A stretch of 64,000 nucleotides of DNA from Odontesthes bonariensis. Taxonomy: Eukaryota > Chordata > Actinopteri > Atheriniformes > Atherinopsidae. Positions 33,620 to 42,680 of the stretch are shown in pieces (the first letter of the stretch is position 1; each line of letters opens with the position of its first letter). Below the pieces are notes generated by a model. That model was not told the origin of the DNA. It saw only the letters and a program-made list of their open reading frames with translations, and did not search any database. A program made the position numbers and the translations under genes. Location of the stretch: contig NC_134507.1 in assembly GCF_027942865.1 (NCBI RefSeq), positions 38,846,797 through 38,910,796 on the forward strand, given 5' to 3'.

Positions 33620-34008
33620 GACTACGGCTACACGAAAACGAAACGAGGTTTTTTTGAAAACGGGTACGAAAATTCTTGCCACCACATGGCAACACGCTGC
33701 TGTAAAGACTCAGGTCCAGATGAAAACGGATGAAAACGATGAAACGATGCAGTACACACGCCACGCTGTGAGACAATAGAGAAGTGTTAAAATTGGCTCA
33801 CAGCGTCAATGTTTGACTGACGCAAAAACGTTTTAGCTGTAACAATGGAAACGAAACGAGGCCGTTTTCAAACTTTCCCACTCTGGAACCCGTTCTCAAA
33901 ATCTATCGTTTCGGGGTAGTGGGAACGCCGGCTCCGTGTGGCCGCGACAGCGAAACGATAAGAAAAAGTATCGTGTACAGTGAAAAACGTTTCCGTGTAG
34001 CCGCAGCC
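33620..34008. mobile_element. MITE with ACGGCTACACG ends
   Basis: GACTACGGCTACACGAAAAC at the left and CGTTTCCGTGTAGCCGCAGC at the right are inverted repeats. A related end (GGCCCCGTTTACACGAT) occurs at about 29325. Confidence 0.65.
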
Positions 34009-34124
34009 TATGTGTCAACTCGTGGACAACTATGTTAGTCCATTGTTGCCAGTTAACTGCAGCCTTGCACCTTTCAGCAGCAGCTGTTACCGCTGAGCAA
34101 TCAGTTCCCTCTGCACTGAGGATC

Positions 34125-34132
34125 ATATGAAA
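34125..34132 (+). promoter_or_regulatory. TATA-like box of gene A, separated by LINE
   Basis: ATATGAAA is followed by GCAGCTCCTGCAGCTTCAG, which aligns with TATAAAGTCAGCTGCAGCCTCAG-like sequence at the gene B promoter (42558). In the LINE-free allele it would lie about 120 bp upstream of the gene A ATG. Confidence 0.5.
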
Positions 34133-34179
34133 GCAGCTCCTGCAGCTTCAGGTTAGGTCGCGTGAGAGGAGTAAGAGGA

Positions 34180-35388
34180 ATGGCGTCTTTGAGTCCTGGA
34201 GAGGAGGAAATGGAAAGTGCATCTGAAAGAGAAGGAGGATGGAATGAAGTAAGGAAAAAGACATCAAGAAAGAAGATAGATATGTCAAGTGACAGTTTCA
34301 GTGAATCTGATTCACAGAATGAAATGAAGAGAACAAAGAAAAGGATTGAGAAGGAAGAGTGGAAAGTGATTGTGGAGTTTGGTGAGCAATCCGCAGCTAA
34401 GCTACATCCAGTGGCCCTGACTAAAGCGATTCACAAAGAAATTGGAGCGATAAAGCAAGCAAGATTTCTGAGCAAAGGACGGATGTTGGTAGAAATGATA
34501 AATGCAAAACAACAGGAAAAGTTACTGAAAATGAAGACCTTGAATGAAGTTCAAATTAAATGCCATGTCCCTGGGGCAAATTGGAAAATACTTGGAGTTA
34601 TCAGTGGAGTTCCGGTAGAAATTAGCATTGAAGATCTAAAGAAAGAAATTAAAGGGGGAAAGGTGTCTGTAGTTAAGCGTCTTCCTACTAGGTATCAGGG
34701 CAAGATAGTGGATAGTTTGTCTGTTCTTCTTCAGTTTGAAAAAACAATCCAACAGAAAGTAATGATAGGTTGCATGAGCTTTCAAGTAAGAGAATTCATC
34801 CCTAAACCTCTGCGGTGCTTTAAATGCCAAAGGTTTGGGCATGTGGCAGATAAGTGCAAAGCAACTAAGCCCAGGTGTCCAACATGTGCAGGGGAACATG
34901 AATATGGTAGTTGTGATGCAGGGGCGAAGGTGAAATGTTGTAACTGTGGTGGGGAACATAGTGCTGCATATCAGGGATGTGAAGTGCAGAAAAAGGCTAA
35001 GGAGGTGCAGAGATACAAAGTGCAAAATAAAGTCTCATATGCTGAAGCAACAGAAAAGGTATCATTAAACATAGCTAGAAAATCCCAAGTAGCAGCAAGT
35101 ATATTCTCGTCAAAAGATTTTCCCAAACTCCCACAGGCAAAGGAAAGCCCCACAAAGTGTTCACATAAGTGTGTGATAGGAGAGGATGCATTGATTGTTA
35201 ATAAGTACAAATTTGTGGCCTTTATTGGAAAAGTGGTGAATGTTGCTTTGCAGCAAACAAAAAAGAGGTCAAGACTGAAAACAATAGTGGAAGCAGCAGG
35301 TGAATTTTTGGGGATAAAGGATATAACCGTTGAAATGATACATGATATGCTAGCCACCAATAATGATGAGTCACAGATAGGTGAGTAG
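34180..35388 (+). CDS. I-clade LINE ORF1 (gag-like, CCHC)
   Basis: A 402-residue protein from ATG 34180 (an in-frame GTG lies upstream at 34162). The N-terminus is charged (Glu/Lys/Ser). About residues 60-205 form an RRM-like region, and three Cys-His knuckles follow at about 215-270: CFKCQRFGHVADKC, CPTCAGEHEYGSC and CCNCGGEH. Such proteins bind the element RNA and form the RNP that carries ORF2. It ends at TAG 35386-35388, four bases before the ORF2 ATG, in a different frame, which suggests re-initiation or coupled translation of ORF2. No disabling change is visible. Confidence 0.9.
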   Translation: MASLSPGEEEMESASEREGGWNEVRKKTSRKKIDMSSDSFSESDSQNEMKRTKKRIEKEEWKVIVEFGEQSAAKLHPVALTKAIHKEIGAIKQARFLSKGRMLVEMINAKQQEKLLKMKTLNEVQIKCHVPGANWKILGVISGVPVEISIEDLKKEIKGGKVSVVKRLPTRYQGKIVDSLSVLLQFEKTIQQKVMIGCMSFQVREFIPKPLRCFKCQRFGHVADKCKATKPRCPTCAGEHEYGSCDAGAKVKCCNCGGEHSAAYQGCEVQKKAKEVQRYKVQNKVSYAEATEKVSLNIARKSQVAASIFSSKDFPKLPQAKESPTKCSHKCVIGEDALIVNKYKFVAFIGKVVNVALQQTKKRSRLKTIVEAAGEFLGIKDITVEMIHDMLATNNDESQIGE

Positions 35389-35392
35389 ATTA

Positions 35393-38300
35393 ATGGTTTT
35401 TCTCATTCTGCAATGGAATGCTAGAAGCCTTATTGCAAATGGACAAGAATTCAAGACCTATATATACCAGTTAAAAGAAAAACCAGACGTTATTTGTATC
35501 CAAGAAACATGGCTGAAGACTCATTTGGACTTCAGTATTGGGGGATATAGTGCTATAAGACAAGATAGAAATAATGGTCAGGGAGGGGGATGTGCAATCT
35601 TTATCAAAGAAGTAATGTCTTATAGTAGGATAACATTTAAGAACAATTTTGATTTAGAAATAGTGGGTGTAGAAGTATGGATTAATAAAAGGAAAACTAG
35701 TGTCCTGAATTTTTATAATCCATGTAAAAAACTCAAAATAGAGGAATTAGAAAGACTCAGTCGAGGAAATGAAGTAATATGGTGTGGTGATTTTAATGCA
35801 CATAATACAATATGGGGAGGGAAATCAACAGATTACAATGGACAGGTAGTGGAGGAATTAATGGAGGCAATGGAATTAGTTTGTTTAAATAATGGGCAAG
35901 GTACAAGAATCAATTTTAGAGATGGAACAGAGTCTGCGATCGATCTAACTCTGGTAACAAGTGAATTAGCTTCTGGTAGCAGGTGGGAAATATTGGCAGA
36001 TAACAGTATTGGGAGTGATCATCTTCCGATTATAGTCAAGTTTAATATAAGTAATGTGGTTGAGCTAGACGGTATCATGAGATGGACTTTTTCTAAATCA
36101 AATTGGGAGGTGTTTGCTAAGTTGTGTGATAGTGAATTTGTTAAGATAGATATGGCAGGAAGTATTGATGAAATAAATGATCAATTTACGTCAAATATAA
36201 TTAAAAGTGCTAATCAAACTATTGGGAATAAAACTGGTAAACTTAGTAAATGTGTTAAGATGGTACCTTGGTGGAACAAAGAATGTAATGATGCAATCCG
36301 AAGTAAAATCAGGCTGTTTCGAAAGTTAAGAAAAACACATTCAGGATACAATTTATTAGAATATAAAAAGGCACAGGCTCAGGTAAGGAAAATTGTTAAA
36401 AGAGCAAAAAGGGAGTGTTGGAGAGGATTCTGTTCAAGTATTGGGAGAACTACGCCATTAGATAAAGTATGGGGAATGATTAAGAAGATGAGGGGAATTA
36501 GACAGCAGAGTAACCTGCCAGTGTTAGAGAAAGGAGGGGAAATTGCCACTGGTGCTATGGAGAAGGCAGAAATTCTAGCTAAGAATTTTGTCAAAGTTCA
36601 TTCTTCGGAAAATTTGACAGAAGAAGGTAAGATCAGGAGACAGGAAGTGTTAGAGGAGCATCCTAATGTATATGAGGAAAGAAGTTTGTCACAGAGTGTT
36701 GTAAATGTACCGTTTTCTATTCAAGAGTTGAGAAGAGCACTAAGTAAGTGTAAAATTATTGCTCCTGGGAAGGATAATGTATGTTACATAATGTTGGCCA
36801 AATTAAGTGATTTTGCATTAGGAAAGCTGCTGGAGATGTACAATAAGATTTGGGAGAAAGGGAAGCTGCCAATAATATGGAAAGAGTCTGTCATTATTCC
36901 TATTAGAAAACCTGGGAAAGATCCAACCAGTCCAGACAGTTATAGACCTATAGCTCTGACATCGCACTTATGTAAAGTTATGGAAAGAATGATAACAGAA
37001 AGGCTGACATACTATGTTGAAAAAAATGAATTGATGACTCCTTATCAGAGTGGGTTTAGAAGAGGGCGGAGTACGTTAGATCCACTGTTGTGCCTGGAAA
37101 CTGAAGTCAGGAAAGCCCAAGCGAACAAGGAGTGTGTTGTAGCTGTGTTCTTTGATGTGGAGAAAGCTTATGATATGATGTGGAAGGAAGGATTGTTAAT
37201 TAAACTGGATAATATGGGTCTGGGAGGTAACGTATATAATTGGATTAAGGATTTTTTGTTTGGCCGTGCTATCAGAGTCCGAGTTGCCAATTCATATTCT
37301 CGAAGGCATGAAGTTGAGAATGGAACCCCGCAGGGGAGTGTAATTAGTCCTCTTTTGTTTTCTATTATGATAAATGATATATATACACAAGTAGGATCTC
37401 ATATTGGTAAGTCACTTTTTGCAGATGATGGAGCTATTTGGAAAAGGGGCAGAAATATAAATTATATTGTAGGTAAGATTCAGGAAGCCATCAAGGAAAT
37501 TGAAAACTGGTCTCTGACATGGGGGTTTAGATTGTCGGTGGAAAAAACTGAAACGTTATTTTTTACGAGGAAAAGGATAGGTGAGGAGGTTAGGTTAAAA
37601 CTTTATGGACAAGAACTAAAGAAAGTTAAGACATTTAAGTTTCTAGGAATATGGTTGGATGAGAGAGTCACATGGAGTATTCACATTGATAAAGTAGTAG
37701 ATAAATGTAAAAAGGTTTTAAATGTTATGAGGTGCTTGGCAGGCACTAAGTGGGGGGCTGATAGAGCTGCTTTGAGGAACATATACACAGCTCTAATTAG
37801 ATCAGTCATAGAATACGGACTAATAGTGTATGGGTCAGCTGCATACTCGTCACTACAAAAATTAGATAGAATTCAGGCACAAGCACTAAGGATATGCTGT
37901 GGGGCAGTCAGATCTACACCAGTGTCGGCACTTCAGGTAGAGGTTGGAGAAATACCTATTTCATTAAGGAGGGAACAGTTAATTGTTAACTACTGGGCAA
38001 ATCTACAGGGCCATAAAGATACTCACCCAACTAAACAAGCTGTAAAAACAAGTTGGGAAAGTAACAAAATTAAAAAAGAAAGTTTTTGTGGTTGTGTTTC
38101 GGAGTTATGTAAGGAATTCAAAGTTAAAGAATGGAATATTAGTCCGACGGTGGTGTTAGCAGCTGTTCCACCATGGGTGCTACCTCAACCTATAGTAGAT
38201 TTAGCATTATTAAAACAGGTACAGTCAATGAAAAATAAAATCAATGTGCAGGCTTATGTGAACACTGTTATACATGAACAATATGGGCAGTTTATACAAG

Positions 38301-39157
38301 TCTTTACAGATGGATCCAAAAATCCAGAAAGTGGGCAAACTAGTTGTGCATTTTATGTTCCGGAATTAAAGGTCAAAGTGGGGAAGCGAGCGAGTGATCA
38401 CTTAGCAGTATACTCAGTAGAGATGATGGCTATCTCACTAGCACTTCAGTGGATAGAGGAAGTACAGCCAATGCGAGTGGTCATTTGCTCTGACTCAAGC
38501 GCAGCTTTGGAGAGTATAAACAACTTCTCTTCAGAATGTCGGCAGGATATTTTACAGGAAATTTTACACATCATGTTTAGGCTACTTCATTTGGGAATTA
38601 TTGTTCAATTTGTGTGGGTTCCAGCGCATGTGGGAATTAGAGGGAATGAGATAGTGGATCAAATGGCAAAATGTGGCTTGAAAGAGAATCAGATTGATAT
38701 AATGGTACCCATCAGTAGAACAGAAATCAAATCGGTTACAAAAGCTGTCATCAAGCAACAATGGCAAAAGGGGTGGGACAGTAACACTAAAGGAAGACAT
38801 TTACACCAGATACAAAGGGAAGTAGGAATGGAAAGCACTTGGGGGAGTAGTAGAGGAGAACAGAGCATTAATAGCAGGATAAAATTAGGACACACTGGGT
38901 TAAATTCAACAATGCATCTGATTGGAAAACATCCAACTGGCAAGTGCAATGGTTGCCAACAACAAGAGACAATACATTATGTATTTTTTAGCTGCCCGGA
39001 ATATACAAGGCAAAGACTCATGCTGAAAACTGCACTGGAACACCTTAACATCAAGGACATGGACTTCAAGGCAATATATGAAAGTAAATCCAGAAAAGAA
39101 GTAAACAAGCTGATCTTCACGTTCCTCAAAAACACTGGTCTGAGGACAAGGATTTAA
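35393..39157 (+). CDS. I-clade LINE ORF2: endonuclease-RT-RNase H
   Basis: 1,254 residues from ATG 35393 (four bases after the ORF1 stop). Domains in order: APE endonuclease at about 3-220 (QWNARS, IQETW, GDFN near 131, SDHLP near 208); reverse transcriptase at about 490-770 (FFDVEKAYD near 586, GTPQGSVISPLLF, FADDG near 676, FLGIWLD); RNase H at about 967-1095 (FTDGS, SVEMMA, CSDSS near 1033, HVGIRGNEIVDQ); and a C-terminal Cys-His motif (CNGCQQQETIHYVFFSC) near 1184. It nicks target DNA, copies its RNA at the nick and removes RNA from the hybrid. The catalytic residues I can check are all present and there is no stop or frameshift, so it may be competent. Confidence 0.93.
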   Translation: MVFLILQWNARSLIANGQEFKTYIYQLKEKPDVICIQETWLKTHLDFSIGGYSAIRQDRNNGQGGGCAIFIKEVMSYSRITFKNNFDLEIVGVEVWINKRKTSVLNFYNPCKKLKIEELERLSRGNEVIWCGDFNAHNTIWGGKSTDYNGQVVEELMEAMELVCLNNGQGTRINFRDGTESAIDLTLVTSELASGSRWEILADNSIGSDHLPIIVKFNISNVVELDGIMRWTFSKSNWEVFAKLCDSEFVKIDMAGSIDEINDQFTSNIIKSANQTIGNKTGKLSKCVKMVPWWNKECNDAIRSKIRLFRKLRKTHSGYNLLEYKKAQAQVRKIVKRAKRECWRGFCSSIGRTTPLDKVWGMIKKMRGIRQQSNLPVLEKGGEIATGAMEKAEILAKNFVKVHSSENLTEEGKIRRQEVLEEHPNVYEERSLSQSVVNVPFSIQELRRALSKCKIIAPGKDNVCYIMLAKLSDFALGKLLEMYNKIWEKGKLPIIWKESVIIPIRKPGKDPTSPDSYRPIALTSHLCKVMERMITERLTYYVEKNELMTPYQSGFRRGRSTLDPLLCLETEVRKAQANKECVVAVFFDVEKAYDMMWKEGLLIKLDNMGLGGNVYNWIKDFLFGRAIRVRVANSYSRRHEVENGTPQGSVISPLLFSIMINDIYTQVGSHIGKSLFADDGAIWKRGRNINYIVGKIQEAIKEIENWSLTWGFRLSVEKTETLFFTRKRIGEEVRLKLYGQELKKVKTFKFLGIWLDERVTWSIHIDKVVDKCKKVLNVMRCLAGTKWGADRAALRNIYTALIRSVIEYGLIVYGSAAYSSLQKLDRIQAQALRICCGAVRSTPVSALQVEVGEIPISLRREQLIVNYWANLQGHKDTHPTKQAVKTSWESNKIKKESFCGCVSELCKEFKVKEWNISPTVVLAAVPPWVLPQPIVDLALLKQVQSMKNKINVQAYVNTVIHEQYGQFIQVFTDGSKNPESGQTSCAFYVPELKVKVGKRASDHLAVYSVEMMAISLALQWIEEVQPMRVVICSDSSAALESINNFSSECRQDILQEILHIMFRLLHLGIIVQFVWVPAHVGIRGNEIVDQMAKCGLKENQIDIMVPISRTEIKSVTKAVIKQQWQKGWDSNTKGRHLHQIQREVGMESTWGSSRGEQSINSRIKLGHTGLNSTMHLIGKHPTGKCNGCQQQETIHYVFFSCPEYTRQRLMLKTALEHLNIKDMDFKAIYESKSRKEVNKLIFTFLKNTGLRTRI

Positions 39158-39338
39158 GGTGAACATCAAATAAAACAACAGTAGGTGGCGATATATGCTC
39201 CAAGGGGATGCGATTCGCCATTAAAGAAAAAGCAGAAGAAGAAGAAGCTTCAGGTTAGTGTCACAGGGCTCTGAACTTTGTGTTAGTGCAGTTTGGCAGG
39301 AGCAGGTCCCAGGCAAGCTTTAATTATATTGCAGCAGA

Positions 39339-40036
39339 ATGAGGTGAGTAACTTCTAGTCTATCCCAGTGCTTCTAAGTGGTGGCACTGAACCTCTGCTG
39401 CCTTAAATGTCTGAGGCAAGCAGAACCTCATTTGATCGCAGCATTACACCATGTTTATACAGTTAAGCTCAACAGAACTGGGCATGTTAAGGGGAGGTGG
39501 TGGTCGGACCCCACTGGTCTCTAAATGTACTCAGAACTTCATATGAGATGTCCCTGTTTCTGCAGGGTTTTGTGGATTTCTTGTGTGCTGATTGGAAGCA
39601 TCGCCTGCATTCCTGCACAAAGCGGTAAGCTGATCCTAATCACAGCTCAGCAACTAAAAACAGTTTAAATTGACTCGGGTTGTAAATGGAAGGCTGCTCT
39701 TAATTCTCTGTTTCCTCACCCATGTATTAAGTTTATGGACAAGATCTATCTAAGCCAACGTATCAGAAACAAACTGGAGCCAGTGGTTCTGGAGCTCCTG
39801 GCAGCAATTACCAGTTTGAAGATGGGAGCTGGAGCCTTTCATCTGACACCAGCGGCGAGGACGAGCCAGTCTTCACTCCTGTGGCCGACGAGGATCAAGT
39901 CTACGCTTACAAATCTCGGTCCCGCTACAACAAGAAGCGTGTGCTGTTCAGCCAGTTCCGCTACACCCCAACAGAATCTGAGCCAGACCACGGCAAAACA
40001 TCTCAGCACAAGGTTCAAGTTCAGAGCGGCTTCTGA
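39339..40036 (+). CDS. Gene A: small secreted protein, unrecognised (122 aa)
   Basis: Exons 39339-39343, 39566-39624 and 39732-40047 (stop 40034-40036), with introns in phases 2 and 1. The protein starts MRVLWISCVLIGSIACIPAQ, a clear signal peptide. The mature part has GASGSGAPGSN, an acidic stretch (SSDTSGEDEPVFTPVADEDQ), a Tyr/Arg-rich basic stretch (YAYKSRSRYNKKRVLFSQFR) and ends HKVQVQSGF. A fourth, wholly untranslated exon starts at 40121 after TCTTGCAG, with AATAAA at 40160. The I-clade LINE ends 81 bp before the 13-bp duplication-to-ATG stretch, so the 5' UTR/promoter is split. I recognise no family. Length and composition suggest an extracellular matrix or coat component, by inference only. 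Confidence 0.75.
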
Positions 40037-40165
40037 GGATCTTTCTGGTGAGGCTCACTTTACTCTGCATGTGTGCTCTCTGTAGCTGCTGGTAGGTGAC
40101 TGACTTTCTTTGTCTTGCAGATCTGCATATTCTAGAGGCATCGCTGCTGCTACCGCTTGAATAAA

Positions 40166-40845
40166 TGGCTTTAACTTGAATACCTTGTTGCTCCATCAAA
40201 TGGCTCCTCGCTGTCTCTGGGTCATCCAGTTGTGGGTTGGAGGGGATAGTTGAGGGCCTGACAGGTTCACATGACTTAATCCTATAAATAAGGTGTTGGC
40301 ATTAACTTAAGGACAGTATCTGCTCAAAGGTGAGCTTATGAAGGTCTTGACGGCTTCAGCTTGGAATGCATTCCCAACTAAAAATGGCTGAAAAGCCAAC
40401 TGCAGCTCTCTGACAGCAGTGGGTAAAGGTGTGGCCTTGAGCTCTATCAGAAGATTCCACTGCTGCATATTGTGCTGAGGGAGAAACCTTTCCACTCTGT
40501 AGCAGTCCTCACCCTACAGCTCTGGGTAAGGGCAGACCCATCAGATGCTGGGGCCATGTGAAACCTGGACAGTAGTTTCTGCAACTCCATGACCGAGGAT
40601 GGCTTCATCATATTGTCTGTGGTTGCAAAGGTCTTGTACTCTGAATACTTGTAATGAAGCTTGTGCTACACAAATCAAAATGTGGCAGCAACTTTTAGTG
40701 AAGTGGCTTGGCAACAAAATTTATAGGCTCAATGTTGTCACTTACTCACTACCTGGAAGTAAGTTGGATCAGGTGGTGGGGCAAAGATCTATTTTGTTCT
40801 ACATTTGGATGCAAGAAGGCGAGCCAGGTGTTGGAATATCTTCAG
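40166..40845. other. Intergenic DNA between genes A and B
   Basis: Present in both arms (arm 2 about 62870-63455). A 62-codon open frame (40307-40495, minus) is conserved in both copies but proves nothing because the arms are so similar. No other feature. Confidence 0.4.
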
Positions 40846-40849
40846 TAAA

Positions 40850-41167
40850 AGGTGGGGTATGAGATCTTGGAAAAACGGTTCCTGCAAGCTATGTTTTTGA
40901 AAATACACAACCTTGCCTCTCCCTTCAGCCCACGCCTTCAAAACAAGTGCAAGGGGGAGGGGGGCTTACAGTTGATTGGCATGTCAGAATCCAATAAGAG
41001 TAACTCTCATTACTTCCATTGGTAAGACATTTCCTCTTGCTACACCCTCTACAATGGACTAAAATATTTTTTTTCCCCAAACATTCTATTTTAGTGGGTG
41101 CAATGGGGTCGTGAGGTGGTTTTCAGACAATATGATAAATGCTCCAGAAAACATCTCATACCCCACC
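40850..41167. mobile_element. TTAA MITE, arm 1 only
   Basis: Ends AGGTGGGGTATGAGAT at the left and its exact reverse complement at 41152-41167, flanked by TAAA (40846-40849) and TTAA (41168-41171). Arm 2 has the empty site (TTCAGTTAAGTCGTGAG in reverse complement near 61635). Confidence 0.85.
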
Positions 41168-41171
41168 TTAA

Positions 41172-42557
41172 AGTCGTGAGCTGTACAACCTCACAGTGGA
41201 CTGTGCACAGAAGCATTCACTATCCTGTCTGGAACATGAACAAACATGTCTGATTAATACTGGGCATAATGCAACAGCAAATGGTCCATCTATATGTGAG
41301 AATCAGATGTCTTACCTAGTCGTCCCTGCAGCAAGGACACTGCCTGTGGGGACTACTTGCAAATAGTCGACATATATTGACATATAATTAAAAGAAAAAC
41401 TTCTGTGGACTTGTTTCCACACTTTAAGTCACTCACATTGTTAACCTACAGGTTGCAATTTAAATATGAACATGATAAAGTCTGGTCTTTGTTGGATTTT
41501 ATGAAAGTAATTATGAGGACAGATGATGTGAACTACTGTAACAAATGTTAGTTTTCAGAATTAAAACAACCTGGGCATTTAAATATTCTCATTTTCATAA
41601 ATAAATATGAAGTTCAGATGTGACAGTCAAGATTTTACAGTAAAAAAGACGTTCTCAGAAACTTAGACCCATATTAAAAAAGAGCATTATTCAAATAGAC
41701 ATATTTTCCCTTTTAAATGAGTTAAAAATGTAACTTTAACTTCAGTGTATTTTCAGTACAGTTCCACCTCACTGATGGCTGCTAAAGCCTCCACAGTACA
41801 AATAACAGAAAACAGTCGCCTACAGACTATAAAGTGCTCAAATGTCACATTTCCCATGTTGGAAGTTTGCTGTCACAGGGAGTCTGTGGGAGTCTGTGGT
41901 TGTTCTCACAAGGCAACAAGTTTTCAGGAGGAATGATGGAAATCCACAGAAATCGTCAAGACAAATTTGAGAAACACTTCCAGATATGAACAAAATGATG
42001 ACACAAGGTGCTTTAAACATTTAACCTCCGTTATGTCCTGTTTAATCAAGTTCATCTGAAATAAATCTAAGATCTCCTCCATATCACTTAATAAAAGAGC
42101 AGCTCTGCATCATGTTGTCTCACGTTTCTACATCTCATCTCAGATATTAATCTGAGCTTTAAACATCTCAGAGTGTGCAAAAGGCAGTTAGCGTGACTTT
42201 AGTAAGAATCCACCCTCTGCTATGTTCCAAACACGTCCATGCTTCTAGATCCTCTGGATGAGAGAGCTGCAGAGCTATAACCTGGAGTCCTTCAGACCAA
42301 TTCTCTGTCACTCCCCTCACACTCCCCAGCCAGAGATTAGGGGCCCACAGTGATCTGCAGGACTTTGGTCCAGATGTTTAACACCGTATCTGACCAAGCG
42401 GAATTCACCTTCTTTAAAACATCCCATGTTCATTCCTCACATGTTGCAACAAACCTTTTTAAATGGGATGTCAGAAGTGAGCTGAATTGAATGCAGCACG
42501 ATCTGACTGGGTCCCAGGTGAGGTTTATGAGTGTAATTAGAGCAGGTAGAGCACCAA
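41172..42557. other. Upstream region of gene B
   Basis: Shared with arm 2 (59356-61640). AT-rich with no supported ORF. The last 500 bp may hold control sites of gene B, but I identify only the TATA box. Confidence 0.4.
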
Positions 42558-42564
42558 TATAAAG
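42558..42564 (+). promoter_or_regulatory. TATA box of gene B
   Basis: TATAAAG, conserved in B' at 59349-59355. Transcription would start near 42590, giving a 5' UTR of about 90 nt. Confidence 0.75.
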
Positions 42565-42680
42565 TCAGCTGCAGCCTCAGATGAGTTACAGCACAAATCT
42601 TCTCTCAACAGCAGTCATTAGATTGCTGTTTTTGACCAGTTTTATCTGAATTGTGTTGCTGCTGTTTTGTCTTGTTCAAC

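Larger units (their letters stand above)
34157..39245 (+). mobile_element. I-clade (I/Nimb-type) LINE, apparently complete
   Basis: A 5,089-bp element with a 23-bp 5' UTR, ORF1, ORF2 and a short 3' UTR ending in a GAA-rich tail (39230-39245). A perfect 13-bp duplication AGCTTCAGGTTAG lies at 34144-34156 and 39246-39258. Both ORFs are open with all expected motifs. The combination of CCHC gag-like ORF1, APE endonuclease, RT and RNase H marks the I clade. Perfect duplication and open ORFs indicate a young insertion. Its base composition (A-rich coding strand) differs from the GC-rich Tx1 element at 1-6 kb. Confidence 0.92.

Noticed and set aside
39735-40085. 116-codon frame starting ATGGACAAGATC over gene A exon 3
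   Set aside because: A different frame from the signal-peptide exons. The spliced frame (YGQDLSKPTY...) joins in phase, and its protein ends at TGA 40036.
40307-40495. 62-codon frame conserved in both arms (also 63150-63338)
   Set aside because: Conservation between recently duplicated arms is not evidence of coding. It has no promoter or splice evidence and no family.
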